A stretch of DNA of 64,000 nucleotides from NCBI GenBank assembly GCA_903835685.1, contig CAILNX010000052.1, positions 1-64,000 of the forward strand, given 5' to 3'. A program made the translations under genes and the position numbers. Every line of letters begins with the position of its first letter. Positions within the stretch are counted from its first letter, which is position 1. Below the pieces are notes generated by a model, which was given only the letters and a program-made list of their open reading frames with translations, was not told where the DNA came from and ran no database searches. The DNA comes from an uncultured delta proteobacterium. GTDB taxonomy: Bacteria > Desulfobacterota > Desulfovibrionia > Desulfovibrionales > Desulfovibrionaceae. Shown here piece after piece: positions 35,813 through 44,747 of the stretch.

Positions 35813-36121
35813 ATGATCGCGCGCGTTTGGAAGGGCTGGACAAAGCCAGAAGATGCAGACGCCTACGAAAAGCTTCTGCGGGAAATCGTCTATCCTGGAC
35901 TATCAACTCTCCAAGGATATCACGGCGGTTACATTCTCCGCCACGACCAGGGGGACGAAACCGAGTTCGTCACCGTGAATTTGTTCGCCTCGCTGGATGC
36001 CGTGCGGGCTTTCGCCGGTCCTGACTATGATGTTCCGGTGTTCGAACCGGAAGCGCGACGCCTGCTTTCCAAAGTGGAGCCGCTGGCCCGTCATTACGAC
36101 GTGAAGCACGCTCCCCTCTAG
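35813..36121 (+). CDS. Antibiotic-biosynthesis-monooxygenase-domain protein
   Basis: A 102-residue dimeric ferredoxin-like (ABM) domain protein, MIARVWKGWTKPEDADAYEKLL onward, ending in HYDVKHAPL. Such proteins range from quinol monooxygenases to heme-degrading or stress proteins; the fold is clear, the reaction is not. AAGGGG precedes the ATG. It follows cimA by 67 bases and is slightly less GC-rich than its neighbours. Confidence 0.8.
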   Translation: MIARVWKGWTKPEDADAYEKLLREIVYPGLSTLQGYHGGYILRHDQGDETEFVTVNLFASLDAVRAFAGPDYDVPVFEPEARRLLSKVEPLARHYDVKHAPL

Positions 36122-36240
36122 AAAGGCGGAGGATTCTAAAACCGCCGGATATCCGGGCGACCGGCCAGCAGTTCGTGGCCGCAGCCCTCGACTGCCCGGT
36201 GCGCAAGCCCCTGATCCGGCGGATTTCCTTCCGGGAATAA
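36122..36240 (+). pseudogene. Possible C-terminal gene remnant
   Basis: After the ABM stop, a different frame stays open from 36031 to TAA at 36240 with a coding-like C-terminus (GQQFVAAALDCPVRKPLIRR) but no usable start codon. It could be the tail of a decayed gene. I do not recognise it, and a chance open frame in GC-rich DNA is equally likely. Confidence 0.2.
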
Positions 36241-36247
36241 TCCCGCC

Positions 36248-36904
36248 TTACTCCTTCCACCCCACCTGCCCGCACCGGGTCAGGCTGACCTTGCCCTTGG
36301 TGGCCGGGCCTTCCAGGAGCAGCCACACGGCCGCCTTCTCGATGAACACGCTCTCGGCCGAGAGCCCGTCCACGGGCAGGACCACACCGTAGCCCCGCTG
36401 GGCCGCGCCCGTGGCCGTGTGCAGGACCGCGCCGTGGGCGGCCGTGCCCGTGATCACCACGGTGTCCACGTGGCGTTCCTTGAGCAGGTCGTCCAGTTTG
36501 GTGCCCAGGAACTTGTCCACTGTGGACTGCACAAAGGGCTCGCCCGGATGGGCCTTGACCGGAGGCAGGACCGTTTCCGGGCTGCCCACCCGGGTGAGGC
36601 TGTAGAGAACCGGCGCGCCCTTGGCCCGGAAGCGCTCGGCCAGGGCCGCGATACGGGGCACGGTGTCCAGGCAGCGGGGCCTGCGCTCGACGTTGCAGGT
36701 GGCGGCCTCGATGTCCAGAATCAAAAGCGCGGTGGTGGCCGGGTTCACGGCCACGGCCTTGGCCTCGGGGACCGGCGGCGCGGCCGTGGCCTCCCACAGG
36801 TCCAGGACATCCTGTCCGGCCACGGCCCGGCCCGGAATCAGGGCCAGGAGCGATGCGACAGCCATTACGGCGAACAGCGCGACGACACGAAATGTACGGG
36901 ACAT
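36248..36904 (-). CDS. Exported isochorismatase-fold protein lacking the catalytic cysteine
   Basis: 218 residues with a signal peptide ending near AVAG (about 30). The cysteine-hydrolase fold is recognisable: LLILDIEAA (Asp64), STVDKF (Lys131) and VVITGTAAHGAVLHTA. In the last motif the nucleophile position of GxxTxxCV is Ala159. The paralog at 50460 keeps all three residues. So this one is probably not a normal hydrolase and may bind a ligand instead. AAGGAGG precedes the ATG. It lies 37 bases downstream of the GH57 gene. Confidence 0.8.
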   Translation of the reverse strand: MSRTFRVVALFAVMAVASLLALIPGRAVAGQDVLDLWEATAAPPVPEAKAVAVNPATTALLILDIEAATCNVERRPRCLDTVPRIAALAERFRAKGAPVLYSLTRVGSPETVLPPVKAHPGEPFVQSTVDKFLGTKLDDLLKERHVDTVVITGTAAHGAVLHTATGAAQRGYGVVLPVDGLSAESVFIEKAAVWLLLEGPATKGKVSLTRCGQVGWKE

Positions 36905-36941
36905 ACCGGTCCTCCTTGTCCAAGGTCCATCCTTTCCAATC

Positions 36942-39215
36942 CTAAATCCGAAATCCCAGCAGCCGCTCCAATTCCGGGGAGCCCCGGCCCTTGTCCCGAA
37001 TGGTCCAGTAGGTGTTCTGGATCTCCCAGAGATCGGTCTCCAGGCCCAGGGAGGCCATGCGGGCCAGGATGATTTCGATGTTCTTCAAGTTCCCTGAACG
37101 GGCCAGCATCTCCATGATGTGATTCTTGATCCGGAACAGGAGCATTTCCCGATCCGTGTGGCCCGGGCCGTGCTGGCGCAGGAAGTCCAGCAGGTCGCGC
37201 ATGCCCGGGCAGTCCGGGGCTCCGTCCACCACCACCCGCCAGCAGAGCGCAGCCCAGAACCGCCGCCACTTGCCCGCATAGGTCTGGGTGGTCTGGGCCT
37301 CCTCAAAGGGCAGGAAGAACTCCAGGCCGCGCCGGACCTCCTCCAGTTGCTGGGTCCAGGACTCCTCTTCGGCGTGCTCGATGAAATGCAGGGACAGGTC
37401 CTGGAGTTTTTTCCAGGACAGGGCCGACTCCAGGCCGGTCAGGACCACGGCCGTGGAGGTTGTGGCCTTGGCCTGGGAGGCAAAGGGCCAGACCTTCAAG
37501 GTCCCGCGCAACAGGTCGTGCTCCCCGGGGCGACTCCAGGCCCAGGCATGGGTGTCGGCCCCTCCCTCCAGGGTCCAGAAGACCCGGACCTCGCCTGCTG
37601 CGGAAAGCCCGTCAGCCTCGGACACCAGCACCTCCACGCCCACTCCGGGCCAGTCCACCCGGGCGCTTGCGCCCGGGGCCGGAAGGCCGTTGCGCGCGGC
37701 CAGGGTCAACAGGGCCTGGAGGGTGATCTGGTGCGGGGTCTCCTGGCGGCGCTTGACCCGTTTCTCCCACAGGTCCCGGCCCGTGCCCAAGGCCGGGTCG
37801 TTGGACTCGGCTTCCTGCATCCATTCGCCGAAAGCGGCCTCCATATCCCCGGACCCGGTCTTGGCCGCCAACTCCATGGCCCTTAGGGCGAAGGTCATGG
37901 CGTTCATGGGCTCGATGCGGCCCAGGTCGTCAAAAAACCAGGCGCAACTGGCAAAGGCGGACAAGGCCCATTTCTGCATGGCCAGGAGCTTCCAGGCCGT
38001 CTCCTCCTGGTCCTTGGTCAGCTTCGGCCTGAAAAAAGCCGCGGCATAGCCGTCCTGGTCCATCTGGCCCGCCAGCACTCGGCCGTAGCCAACCAGGGCC
38101 TGGTGCGGATTCTTGAACAGGGCCGCGCCCTTGTCCGCGAAATGCCGGTCCAGGCTTTCTTTGAAGGAGTCCAGGGCCTCGCGCAACGGCCTGCGCCAGC
38201 GCTGGTTCCAGCCCTGGTGCCCGCCGGTGGAGCACCCGCAGTCCGAGCGCCAACGCTCCACCCCGTGCACGCAGCTCCAGGCGGACACCTCCTGAAGCAG
38301 GGCACGGCGCTTGGGCGGATTGGCGGCCAGGTAGGCCCCGTAATTGGTCAATTGCACCCCTTCGCGGCTGATCATGCCCTGGGCCAGGACATGGGCCAGG
38401 GCCATCTCACCAAAGGCGAAATGGTGGCCGTAGGTCTCGCCGTCCGTGGCCAGGGAGAGCAGGCCCTGGTCGCAGTTGTCCGCGAGCTTGCGCCAGAAGC
38501 GCTCCCCGTCGGACAGAAGCCCCTCAAAGGCCACGGCCTGCGAGATCGGCCCGTTGTAGAAGAACACGGCCATGGATTTGCCGCCCGGCAGGTCCACCCG
38601 GTAGGGTTCGCGGATGTCCACCTCCCACTCGGCCACCTGCCGCCAGTTGGAGTCCTTGGGGCCGGACACGGCCCGCACCTGGCTGGGGGCCAGGATGGTG
38701 AATTTGATTCCGGCCTTGGCCAGCACTTCCAGGGTGGGCACATCCACGGCCGCCTCGGACAGCCACATGCCCTCGGGCGGTCGCTTGAAGCGGGCCTCGA
38801 AATCAGCCACGGCCCAGGCCACCTCGGCCTCCTTGTCCGCCGGTGTGGCCAGGGGCATGATCACGTGGTGGTAAATCTGGGCCATGGCGTTGCCGTGGCC
38901 CAAGCGGGCCAGGCTTTTGCGGTCGGCCTCCAGCAGCCGGGCGTAGGCGTCCGGGGCCGAGCGCTCCATCCAGGAAATGAGCGTGGGGCCGACGTTGAAG
39001 CTCATCCATTCGTAGCAGTTGATGATGTCCAGGGTCTTGCCCTCCCCGTCCGCGCGCCTGGCCCAGGCCAAGGGGGCGTAGGACTCCCGGCAGATGCGCT
39101 CGTTCCAGTGCCGGTAGGGCGCGGCGCTGCCCTCGGGAAATATCTTGTCCATCCAGGGGTCCATGCGCGGCGGCTGGTAGAAATGGCCGTGGATGCAAAG
39201 GAATTTGGCGCTCAT
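36942..39215 (-). CDS. Glycoside hydrolase family 57 protein with DUF3536
   Basis: A 757-residue protein. The N-terminal GH57 (beta/alpha)7 region starts with the characteristic FLCIHGHFYQPPR (His9 and His11) and includes MWLSEAAVD and the candidate nucleophile region. The C-terminal half corresponds to DUF3536. Family members act on alpha-glucans such as glycogen. It lies downstream of gap and fba on the same strand, but a terminator stands between. AAGGAT precedes the ATG. Confidence 0.88.
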   Translation of the reverse strand: MSAKFLCIHGHFYQPPRMDPWMDKIFPEGSAAPYRHWNERICRESYAPLAWARRADGEGKTLDIINCYEWMSFNVGPTLISWMERSAPDAYARLLEADRKSLARLGHGNAMAQIYHHVIMPLATPADKEAEVAWAVADFEARFKRPPEGMWLSEAAVDVPTLEVLAKAGIKFTILAPSQVRAVSGPKDSNWRQVAEWEVDIREPYRVDLPGGKSMAVFFYNGPISQAVAFEGLLSDGERFWRKLADNCDQGLLSLATDGETYGHHFAFGEMALAHVLAQGMISREGVQLTNYGAYLAANPPKRRALLQEVSAWSCVHGVERWRSDCGCSTGGHQGWNQRWRRPLREALDSFKESLDRHFADKGAALFKNPHQALVGYGRVLAGQMDQDGYAAAFFRPKLTKDQEETAWKLLAMQKWALSAFASCAWFFDDLGRIEPMNAMTFALRAMELAAKTGSGDMEAAFGEWMQEAESNDPALGTGRDLWEKRVKRRQETPHQITLQALLTLAARNGLPAPGASARVDWPGVGVEVLVSEADGLSAAGEVRVFWTLEGGADTHAWAWSRPGEHDLLRGTLKVWPFASQAKATTSTAVVLTGLESALSWKKLQDLSLHFIEHAEEESWTQQLEEVRRGLEFFLPFEEAQTTQTYAGKWRRFWAALCWRVVVDGAPDCPGMRDLLDFLRQHGPGHTDREMLLFRIKNHIMEMLARSGNLKNIEIILARMASLGLETDLWEIQNTYWTIRDKGRGSPELERLLGFRI

Positions 39216-39256
39216 GATGATCCTTGGGTTGGGCGTGGCACAACAGGGAAGGCGCG

Positions 39257-39304
39257 AAAAAACACCCCGGGAAAAAACGCGCGGGCGTCCTTTTCCGGGG
39301 TGTT
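39257..39304 (-). terminator. Rho-independent terminator after gap
   Basis: Minus strand stem AACACCCCGG / CCGGGGTGTT (39295-39304 with 39261-39270) followed by six T. The loop is long (24 bases). Confidence 0.75.
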
Positions 39305-39328
39305 ACAACACCTGTTGGCTCCAGGCAA

Positions 39329-40327
39329 TTACATCTTGGACAAGACCATCTTGCACAGGCGGTGCAACTGGTTGGTGAACCCGGCCTCGTTGTCGTACCA
39401 GATGAGCAGCTTGACCTGGGTGCCGCCCATGACCCGGGTCAGGGCCGCGTCCACCACGCCACCGTGGGTGTCGCCGTTGTAATCAATGGAGACCAGGGGG
39501 ATTTCGCAAAAGCCCATGTGCTCGTTGGCCGCAGCCTTGAGAGCCTGGTTGACTTCCTCGGCCGTGGTGGACTTCTCCACCTCGCAGACCAGGTCCACGC
39601 AGGACACGTTGGGCGTGGGCACGCGCATGGCCATGCCGTCCAGCTTGCCCTTGAGTTCGGGAATGACCAGGCCCACGGCCTTGGCCGCGCCCGTGGTGGT
39701 GGGCACCATGCTCATGGCTGCGGCCCGGGCCCGGCGGATGTCCTTGTGGGACCCGTCCAGCAGCCGCTGGTCCATGGTGTAGGAATGCACCGTGGTCATG
39801 ATCCCATGCCGGATGCCAAAGGTGTCCAGGAGGACCTTGGCCACCGGCGCCAGGCAGTTGGTGGTGCAGGAGGCGTTGGAGATGATGTTGTGGGCCACCG
39901 GGTCGTAGGACTTGTCGTTCACGCCCATGACAAAGGTGCCGTCCGGGTCGCTGGCCGGGGCGCTGATGATGACCTTCTTGGCCCCGCAGGCCAGGTGCTT
40001 GGCCGCATCCGCGCGTTTGGTGAACTTGCCGGTGTTGTCCATGACCACGTCCACGCCCGCCTCGGCCCATTTCCACTCGCCGGGATTGTCCTTGGTGACC
40101 AGGATCTCCTTGCCGTTGACCACGATGCCCTTGTCCGTGGCCGAGACCTCGCCCGGGAAGATGCGATGCACCGAGTCGTACTTGAGCAAATGGGCCAGTT
40201 GGCTGTTGTCCGTGCGGGCGCTACCGTTGATGGCCACGATGTCGATGTCGAAATTGTGCTCGGCCGCCAGGCGCAACAAATAGCGACCGATGCGTCCGAA
40301 GCCGTTCAAGCCGAGTTTTGCCGCCAT
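39329..40327 (-). CDS. gap: Glyceraldehyde-3-phosphate dehydrogenase, type I
   Basis: NAD-dependent triose dehydrogenase of glycolysis/gluconeogenesis. The 332 residues show GLNGFGRIGR at the N-terminus, the catalytic ASCTTNC (Cys about 152) and VPTPNVS, WYDNEAGF. AAGGAG precedes the ATG. fba lies 72 bases upstream and is probably in the same transcript. Confidence 0.97.
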   Translation of the reverse strand: MAAKLGLNGFGRIGRYLLRLAAEHNFDIDIVAINGSARTDNSQLAHLLKYDSVHRIFPGEVSATDKGIVVNGKEILVTKDNPGEWKWAEAGVDVVMDNTGKFTKRADAAKHLACGAKKVIISAPASDPDGTFVMGVNDKSYDPVAHNIISNASCTTNCLAPVAKVLLDTFGIRHGIMTTVHSYTMDQRLLDGSHKDIRRARAAAMSMVPTTTGAAKAVGLVIPELKGKLDGMAMRVPTPNVSCVDLVCEVEKSTTAEEVNQALKAAANEHMGFCEIPLVSIDYNGDTHGGVVDAALTRVMGGTQVKLLIWYDNEAGFTNQLHRLCKMVLSKM

Positions 40328-40399
40328 AGTGATCTCCTTGGCCGCTCGTCACAGCGGCGAATTGAGTATCGGGACCAAGGCCCAGGCCCGAACGCCGCG

Positions 40400-41323
40400 C
40401 TAGGCCTTGCCGGAACACCCCAGCACGTTCTTGATCTTGTGCCGGACCATGTCCTTGACCGCTTCCCGGGCAGGCTTTAAATACCCGCGCGGGTCGAATT
40501 CGGCCGGATTCTCCATCAAAAACTTGCGGATGACCGCAGTCATGGCCAGGCGGATGTCGGTGTCGATATTGATCTTGCACACCGCGGACTGGGCGGCCTG
40601 GCGCAACAGGTTCTCGGGCACGCCCTGGGCCCCGGGGATGTGGCCGCCGTACTTGTTGGCCATGGCCACGTATTCCGGGACCACGCTGGAGGCCCCGTGC
40701 AGCACGATGGGATAGCCGGGCATGAGGGCCGCGATCTTGTGCAGGCGGTCGAAGTCCAGCTTGGGCTCGCCCTTGAATTTATAGGCCCCGTGGCTGGTGC
40801 CGATGGCGATGGCCAGGGAGTCGCACCCGGTCTTGCCCACGAACTCCACGGCCTGGTCCGGGTCGGTGTAGATGTGTACGTCGGAGTGCACGTCCTCCTC
40901 CACTCCGGCCAGCCGTCCCAACTCGGCCTCCACCCACACGCCCCGGTCATGGGCGTAGGCCACCACCTTCTTGGTCAGGGTGATGTTCTCCTCATAGGGG
41001 AGATGGGAGCCGTCGATCATGACCGAGGTGAATCCGCCGTCAATGACGTCCCGGCACAATTCGAAATTCGGGCCATGGTCCAGGTGCAGGACCACGGGCA
41101 GGTCGGCGTCCATGAGCGCGGCTTCCATGAGCTTCATGATGTAGTTCTGACCCGCGTATTTGCGGGCTCCGGACGAGACCTGGAGGATGAGCGGGGCGTT
41201 CTCTTCCTTGCCCGCCTCCATGATGCCCTGGATGATCTCCATGTTGTTCACGTTGAACGCGCCCACGGCGTAACCGCCGTCGTAGGCCTTCTTGAACATG
41301 TCCTTGGGGGAAAGCAGGGGCAT
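40400..41323 (-). CDS. fba: Fructose-bisphosphate aldolase, class II
   Basis: Zinc-dependent aldolase, 307 residues. HLDHGPNFELC (about 82-92) contains zinc ligands, GFTSVMIDGSHLPYEENI the substrate loop, and LHGASSVVPEYV the phosphate site. AAGGAGG precedes the ATG. It is first gene of a fba-gap transcript with a clear promoter. Fbp is encoded at 13456. Confidence 0.97.
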   Translation of the reverse strand: MPLLSPKDMFKKAYDGGYAVGAFNVNNMEIIQGIMEAGKEENAPLILQVSSGARKYAGQNYIMKLMEAALMDADLPVVLHLDHGPNFELCRDVIDGGFTSVMIDGSHLPYEENITLTKKVVAYAHDRGVWVEAELGRLAGVEEDVHSDVHIYTDPDQAVEFVGKTGCDSLAIAIGTSHGAYKFKGEPKLDFDRLHKIAALMPGYPIVLHGASSVVPEYVAMANKYGGHIPGAQGVPENLLRQAAQSAVCKINIDTDIRLAMTAVIRKFLMENPAEFDPRGYLKPAREAVKDMVRHKIKNVLGCSGKA

Positions 41324-41357
41324 GGGTCCTCCTTGTGGTCTATGACCGTATCACGAC

Positions 41358-41372
41358 TTGCGCACGGCGCAA
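41358..41372. promoter_or_regulatory. Inverted repeat in the fba leader
   Basis: TTGCGC-ACG-GCGCAA, a perfect 6-bp repeat, about 20 bases downstream of the -10. Its place suits an operator for transcriptional repression of the fba-gap operon. No regulator gene is adjacent. Confidence 0.45.
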
Positions 41373-41391
41373 CGCCAAATTCGCTTTCAAT

Positions 41392-41420
41392 TCTTTAGGC
41401 GGGAAAATTTTTTGTGTCAA
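41392..41420 (-). promoter_or_regulatory. Sigma70-like promoter of fba-gap
   Basis: Minus strand TTGACA (41420-41415), a 17-base spacer, TAAAGA (41397-41392), with the leader of about 65 bases to fba. Confidence 0.65.
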
Positions 41421-41426
41421 TGAGCT

Positions 41427-42182
41427 TCAAGGCTCCAAGCGCTTCTTCAGGAGGTCCTGGGCGGCCTGGTCGTTGAAGTCGAAACGCAAGGGGGTGCAGG
41501 TGATATATCCCTCCCAGAGCAGGCCCCGGTCCCGGCCCGGGCTGACCATGCCCGGCTCGATGACCCCGTTCAGCCAATAGTAGGAGCGGCCGCGCGGGTC
41601 CTGGCGCACGTCGTACCAGTCTTTGTACGAGGCCCGGGTGTGGGGGCAGACTTTCAGCCCCTTGACCTCGGCCATGGGATGCTTGGGAAAATTCAGATTG
41701 ATGAGGCATTTGTCCGGCAGCTCGGCCCAGTCGATGCGGGGGATGAAGTCAGCCACGTAGGCGGCCTGGCCCGAGAGGTCCCCGGGATTGAAGTCGTCGT
41801 AGGACACGGCCAGGGCGGGCAGGCCCATGAGCGCGCCCTCGGTGGCGGCCGAGACCGTGCCCGAATACACGATGTCCACGCCCACGTTGGCCCCGGCGTT
41901 GATGCCCGAGACCACCAGGTCCGGGGCCTGGTCGAGAAGGGCCGTGACCCCGAGTTTCACGCAGTCGGCCGGGGTGCCGTACACCCCGATGCCGGTAAAG
42001 CCCTCCTCGTTGAAGGCCTTGGTGCGCAAGGGGGTGGTGAAGGTGATGGCGTGTCCCACGGCGGACATCTCGGCCACGGGCGCCACCACCCGGACATCGT
42101 GCCCGGCCTGGCCCAGGGATTTGTACAGGGCGCGCAGGCCCACGGCCTGGATGCCGTCGTCATTGGTCAGAAGGATGCGCAT
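41427..42182 (-). CDS. surE: 5'/3'-nucleotidase SurE
   Basis: A metal-dependent nucleoside monophosphatase, 251 residues. The N-terminus MRILLTNDDG gives the metal ligands Asp8 and Asp9. VSGINAGANVGVDIVYSGTVSAA holds the Asn ligand and phosphate loop. Its stop lies against the fba promoter, so the two genes are adjacent but separately transcribed. Confidence 0.96.
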   Translation of the reverse strand: MRILLTNDDGIQAVGLRALYKSLGQAGHDVRVVAPVAEMSAVGHAITFTTPLRTKAFNEEGFTGIGVYGTPADCVKLGVTALLDQAPDLVVSGINAGANVGVDIVYSGTVSAATEGALMGLPALAVSYDDFNPGDLSGQAAYVADFIPRIDWAELPDKCLINLNFPKHPMAEVKGLKVCPHTRASYKDWYDVRQDPRGRSYYWLNGVIEPGMVSPGRDRGLLWEGYITCTPLRFDFNDQAAQDLLKKRLEP

Positions 42183-42287
42183 GGGGGTTCCTCATTTGAC
42201 AAGGGACGTGGTTCGAGGCAGTGAAAAAACCGTCCTGCCCCCTCGACGATAGGGCAGGTAACGCAAGCCTCAAGGATTGGCAAGACA

Positions 42288-43340
42288 GTGAGCTCCCCCT
42301 CCGGCCCGGCCGGCAAATCCATTTTCGTCAAGGACCTGGTCCCGGGCACGCCCGTGCGCGAGCTGTTTCTCCTGGCCGAGGCCAAGACCGGGAACGCGCG
42401 CAACGGCCCGTACTGGAGCCTGACCCTGCAGGACGCCACGGGCCGGGTGGAGGCCAAGATATGGAGCCCCCACAGCCAGGCCCACGCCGAGCTTCCGGCC
42501 GGACGCCTGGCCTATGTCCAGGGCATGGTGGAGACCTTTCGGGACAAGCCCCAGATCAACATCGAGTCCCTGCGCCTGGTGGACAACGACGCGCCCGGCG
42601 TGGACCTGGGCTGGTTCGTGCCGGTCAGCGCCGTGCGGCCCGACGAACTCCTGGCCCAGTTGGAGGAGATGCTCCGGGTCGAGTTGTCCTACAAGCCTTG
42701 GCGGCGCTTCTGCCGCCGGGTCCTGGCCGACGAGGAAATCAGGGCCAGGCTCCTGGCCGGGTTCGGGGCCAAGACCGTGCACCACGCCTATCTGGGCGGG
42801 CTCCTGGAGCACACCCTGTCCGTGGCCAGGTTGTGCTTGACCTTGTGCGACCGCTACCCGAACCTGGACCGGGAGACCCTTCTGGTCGGGGCCGTGTTCC
42901 ACGACCTGGGCAAGGCCTGGGAGATCGAGGGCGGACTGGTCAGTGACTATACCGACGAGGGCAAGCTGCTTGGGCACATCCTCATCGGTCTGGAAAAACT
43001 GGAGCCGCACCTGGCCAAGATCGCGGACCTGCCCCGGGAGCTGGCCCTGCATTTCAAGCATATCGTCATCAGCCACCACGGCCAGTACGAGTTCGGTTCG
43101 CCCAAGCTGCCCGTGACCGCCGAGGCCATGGTCCTGCACCATGCCGACAACCTGGACGCCAAGCTGAACATCTTCGCGGCCACCCACCGGGACATGGACA
43201 AGGCCGGCCAGACCTGGTCGCCCTATCAGCGCTATCTGGACCGGCAGGTGCACCTGCCCGCCCGCACCCCGCGCGAGGAAAAAACCGAAAAGAACGCCAA
43301 GAAATCGGACGGTCAATGTTTATTACCTTTGAAGGCATAG
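42288..43340 (+). CDS. OB-fold plus HD-domain 3'-5' exoribonuclease-like protein
   Basis: A 350-residue YhaM-type protein: an N-terminal OB-fold nucleic-acid-binding domain (about 12-95, with [18 protein letters not shown]) and a C-terminal HD domain ([12 protein letters not shown] near 165, FHDLGK near 204). YhaM enzymes trim RNA or DNA 3' ends. The start is GTG 42288. The stop lies inside tmk, a 25-base overlap, so the two are translationally linked. Confidence 0.88.
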   Translation: MSSPSGPAGKSIFVKDLVPGTPVRELFLLAEAKTGNARNGPYWSLTLQDATGRVEAKIWSPHSQAHAELPAGRLAYVQGMVETFRDKPQINIESLRLVDNDAPGVDLGWFVPVSAVRPDELLAQLEEMLRVELSYKPWRRFCRRVLADEEIRARLLAGFGAKTVHHAYLGGLLEHTLSVARLCLTLCDRYPNLDRETLLVGAVFHDLGKAWEIEGGLVSDYTDEGKLLGHILIGLEKLEPHLAKIADLPRELALHFKHIVISHHGQYEFGSPKLPVTAEAMVLHHADNLDAKLNIFAATHRDMDKAGQTWSPYQRYLDRQVHLPARTPREEKTEKNAKKSDGQCLLPLKA

Positions 43341-43960
43341 AGGGCACCGGCAAGTCCACCCAGATCGCCAAGCTGGCCGAGCGCCTGGGCCAGGCGGGCC
43401 GGGCCGTGACCCTGACCCGGGAGCCGGGCGGCAGCCGCATCGGGGTTGAATTGCGCAAGATCCTCCTGCATATGGACAATCAGGACCTGTGCCCCCAGGC
43501 CGAACTCTTTCTGTATCTGGCCGACCGGGCCCAGCACGTGGCCCAGGTGGTGCGCCCGGCCCTGGCCCGGGGCGAGGTGGTGCTCTCGGATCGCTTCGCC
43601 TGGTCCACCGTGGCCTACCAGGGCTACGGTCGGGGGCTCGATCCTGAACTCTTGCACCGGTTCAACGAGACTGCGGTGGACGGGACTTGGCCGGACTTGA
43701 ACATCCTCCTGGACCTGGACCCGGAAACAGGCCTGAAGAGGGCCATGCACCGCAACCAGGCCGAGAACAAGAACCGGGAGGAAGGCCGCTTCGAGGCCGA
43801 GGCCCTGGCCTTTCACCAGCGGGTCCGCCAGGGATTCCTGAGCCTGGCCGCCCGGCACAGCGACCGCTTCCAGGTGGTGGACGCCTCCCGGGACCCGGAG
43901 GAGGTCTTTGCCCAGGTCTGGTCCACTGTGGAGCCCAGGCTTTCGCCCAGGAGCGGTTGA
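43316..43960 (+). CDS. tmk: Thymidylate kinase
   Basis: Phosphorylates dTMP to dTDP. The 214 residues have P-loop GIEGTGKST (7-15), REPGGSRIG, the DRF motif in [17 protein letters not shown], and a Glu-rich lid (REEGRFEAE). It overlaps the preceding nuclease gene. Confidence 0.96.
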   Translation: MFITFEGIEGTGKSTQIAKLAERLGQAGRAVTLTREPGGSRIGVELRKILLHMDNQDLCPQAELFLYLADRAQHVAQVVRPALARGEVVLSDRFAWSTVAYQGYGRGLDPELLHRFNETAVDGTWPDLNILLDLDPETGLKRAMHRNQAENKNREEGRFEAEALAFHQRVRQGFLSLAARHSDRFQVVDASRDPEEVFAQVWSTVEPRLSPRSG

Positions 43961-43973
43961 ACAAGGAGAGAGC

Positions 43974-44747
43974 ATGCCCGAGCCGAGGAATCGAGTCTTC
44001 TCGCCGGTTGTTCCGGCTTTGGCGGTCTTCATCTGCGGGATTTTGCTGGCCACCATGGCCCTGGCCGTTCCCCTGGTCCAGGCCCCCTACTCCACTCTCC
44101 TGCGCTTGTACGTGCACAACGGAAGCGTGGACTACGCCGGATTCAAGGAGGACGCCAAACGCCTGGACTCCTACTTAAGCCTCCTGGCCCACGTGGACCC
44201 CGACGACCTCTCGGCCCGGGACCAGAAGGCCTTCTACATCAACGTCTACAACGCCTGGACCATCAAGCTGGTGCTCCTGCGCTATCCCAAGATCTCCTCC
44301 ATCAAGGACGCGGGCTCCCTGTTCCAGTCCCCCTGGAAAATCGCCATGGTCAAGCTCGGGGGCAAGACCGTGACCCTGGAATACATTGAAAACGACATCC
44401 TGCGGCCCAAATTCAAGGACGCCCGGGTGCATTTCGCCCTGAATTGCGCCTCCAAAAGTTGCCCGCCCCTGCGGCCGGAACCCTATGACGGAAACCGCCT
44501 GAACGAGCAGTTGGAAGACCAGGTCCGCACCTTCATCAGCAATCCGGCCTTCAACCGCATCGAGGGCCAAACCCTGCTCCTGAGCAAGATTTTCGACTGG
44601 TACGCCCAGGATTTCGGCGGGACCGCGGGCACGCTCGAATTCCTGCGCCGCTACGCCGGACCGGAACTGCGCAAGGGACTGGACACCCTGGGGCCGTCGC
44701 CCAAGATTTCCTACCTGGACTACGACTGGTCCCTGAACGGGAAATGA
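43974..44747 (+). CDS. DUF547 protein, membrane-anchored or exported
   Basis: 257 residues with an N-terminal hydrophobic segment (about 11-35). The DUF547 core has YINVYNAWTIKLVL, FALNCASKSCPPLRPEPY, and a C-terminal ISYLDYDWSLN. The biochemical role of DUF547 is not established. The two cysteines of CASKSC are typical of the family. AAGGAGAG precedes ATG 43974. The stop overlaps the next start as ATGA, so it is coupled to the glycosyltransferase gene. Confidence 0.85.
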   Translation: MPEPRNRVFSPVVPALAVFICGILLATMALAVPLVQAPYSTLLRLYVHNGSVDYAGFKEDAKRLDSYLSLLAHVDPDDLSARDQKAFYINVYNAWTIKLVLLRYPKISSIKDAGSLFQSPWKIAMVKLGGKTVTLEYIENDILRPKFKDARVHFALNCASKSCPPLRPEPYDGNRLNEQLEDQVRTFISNPAFNRIEGQTLLLSKIFDWYAQDFGGTAGTLEFLRRYAGPELRKGLDTLGPSPKISYLDYDWSLNGK

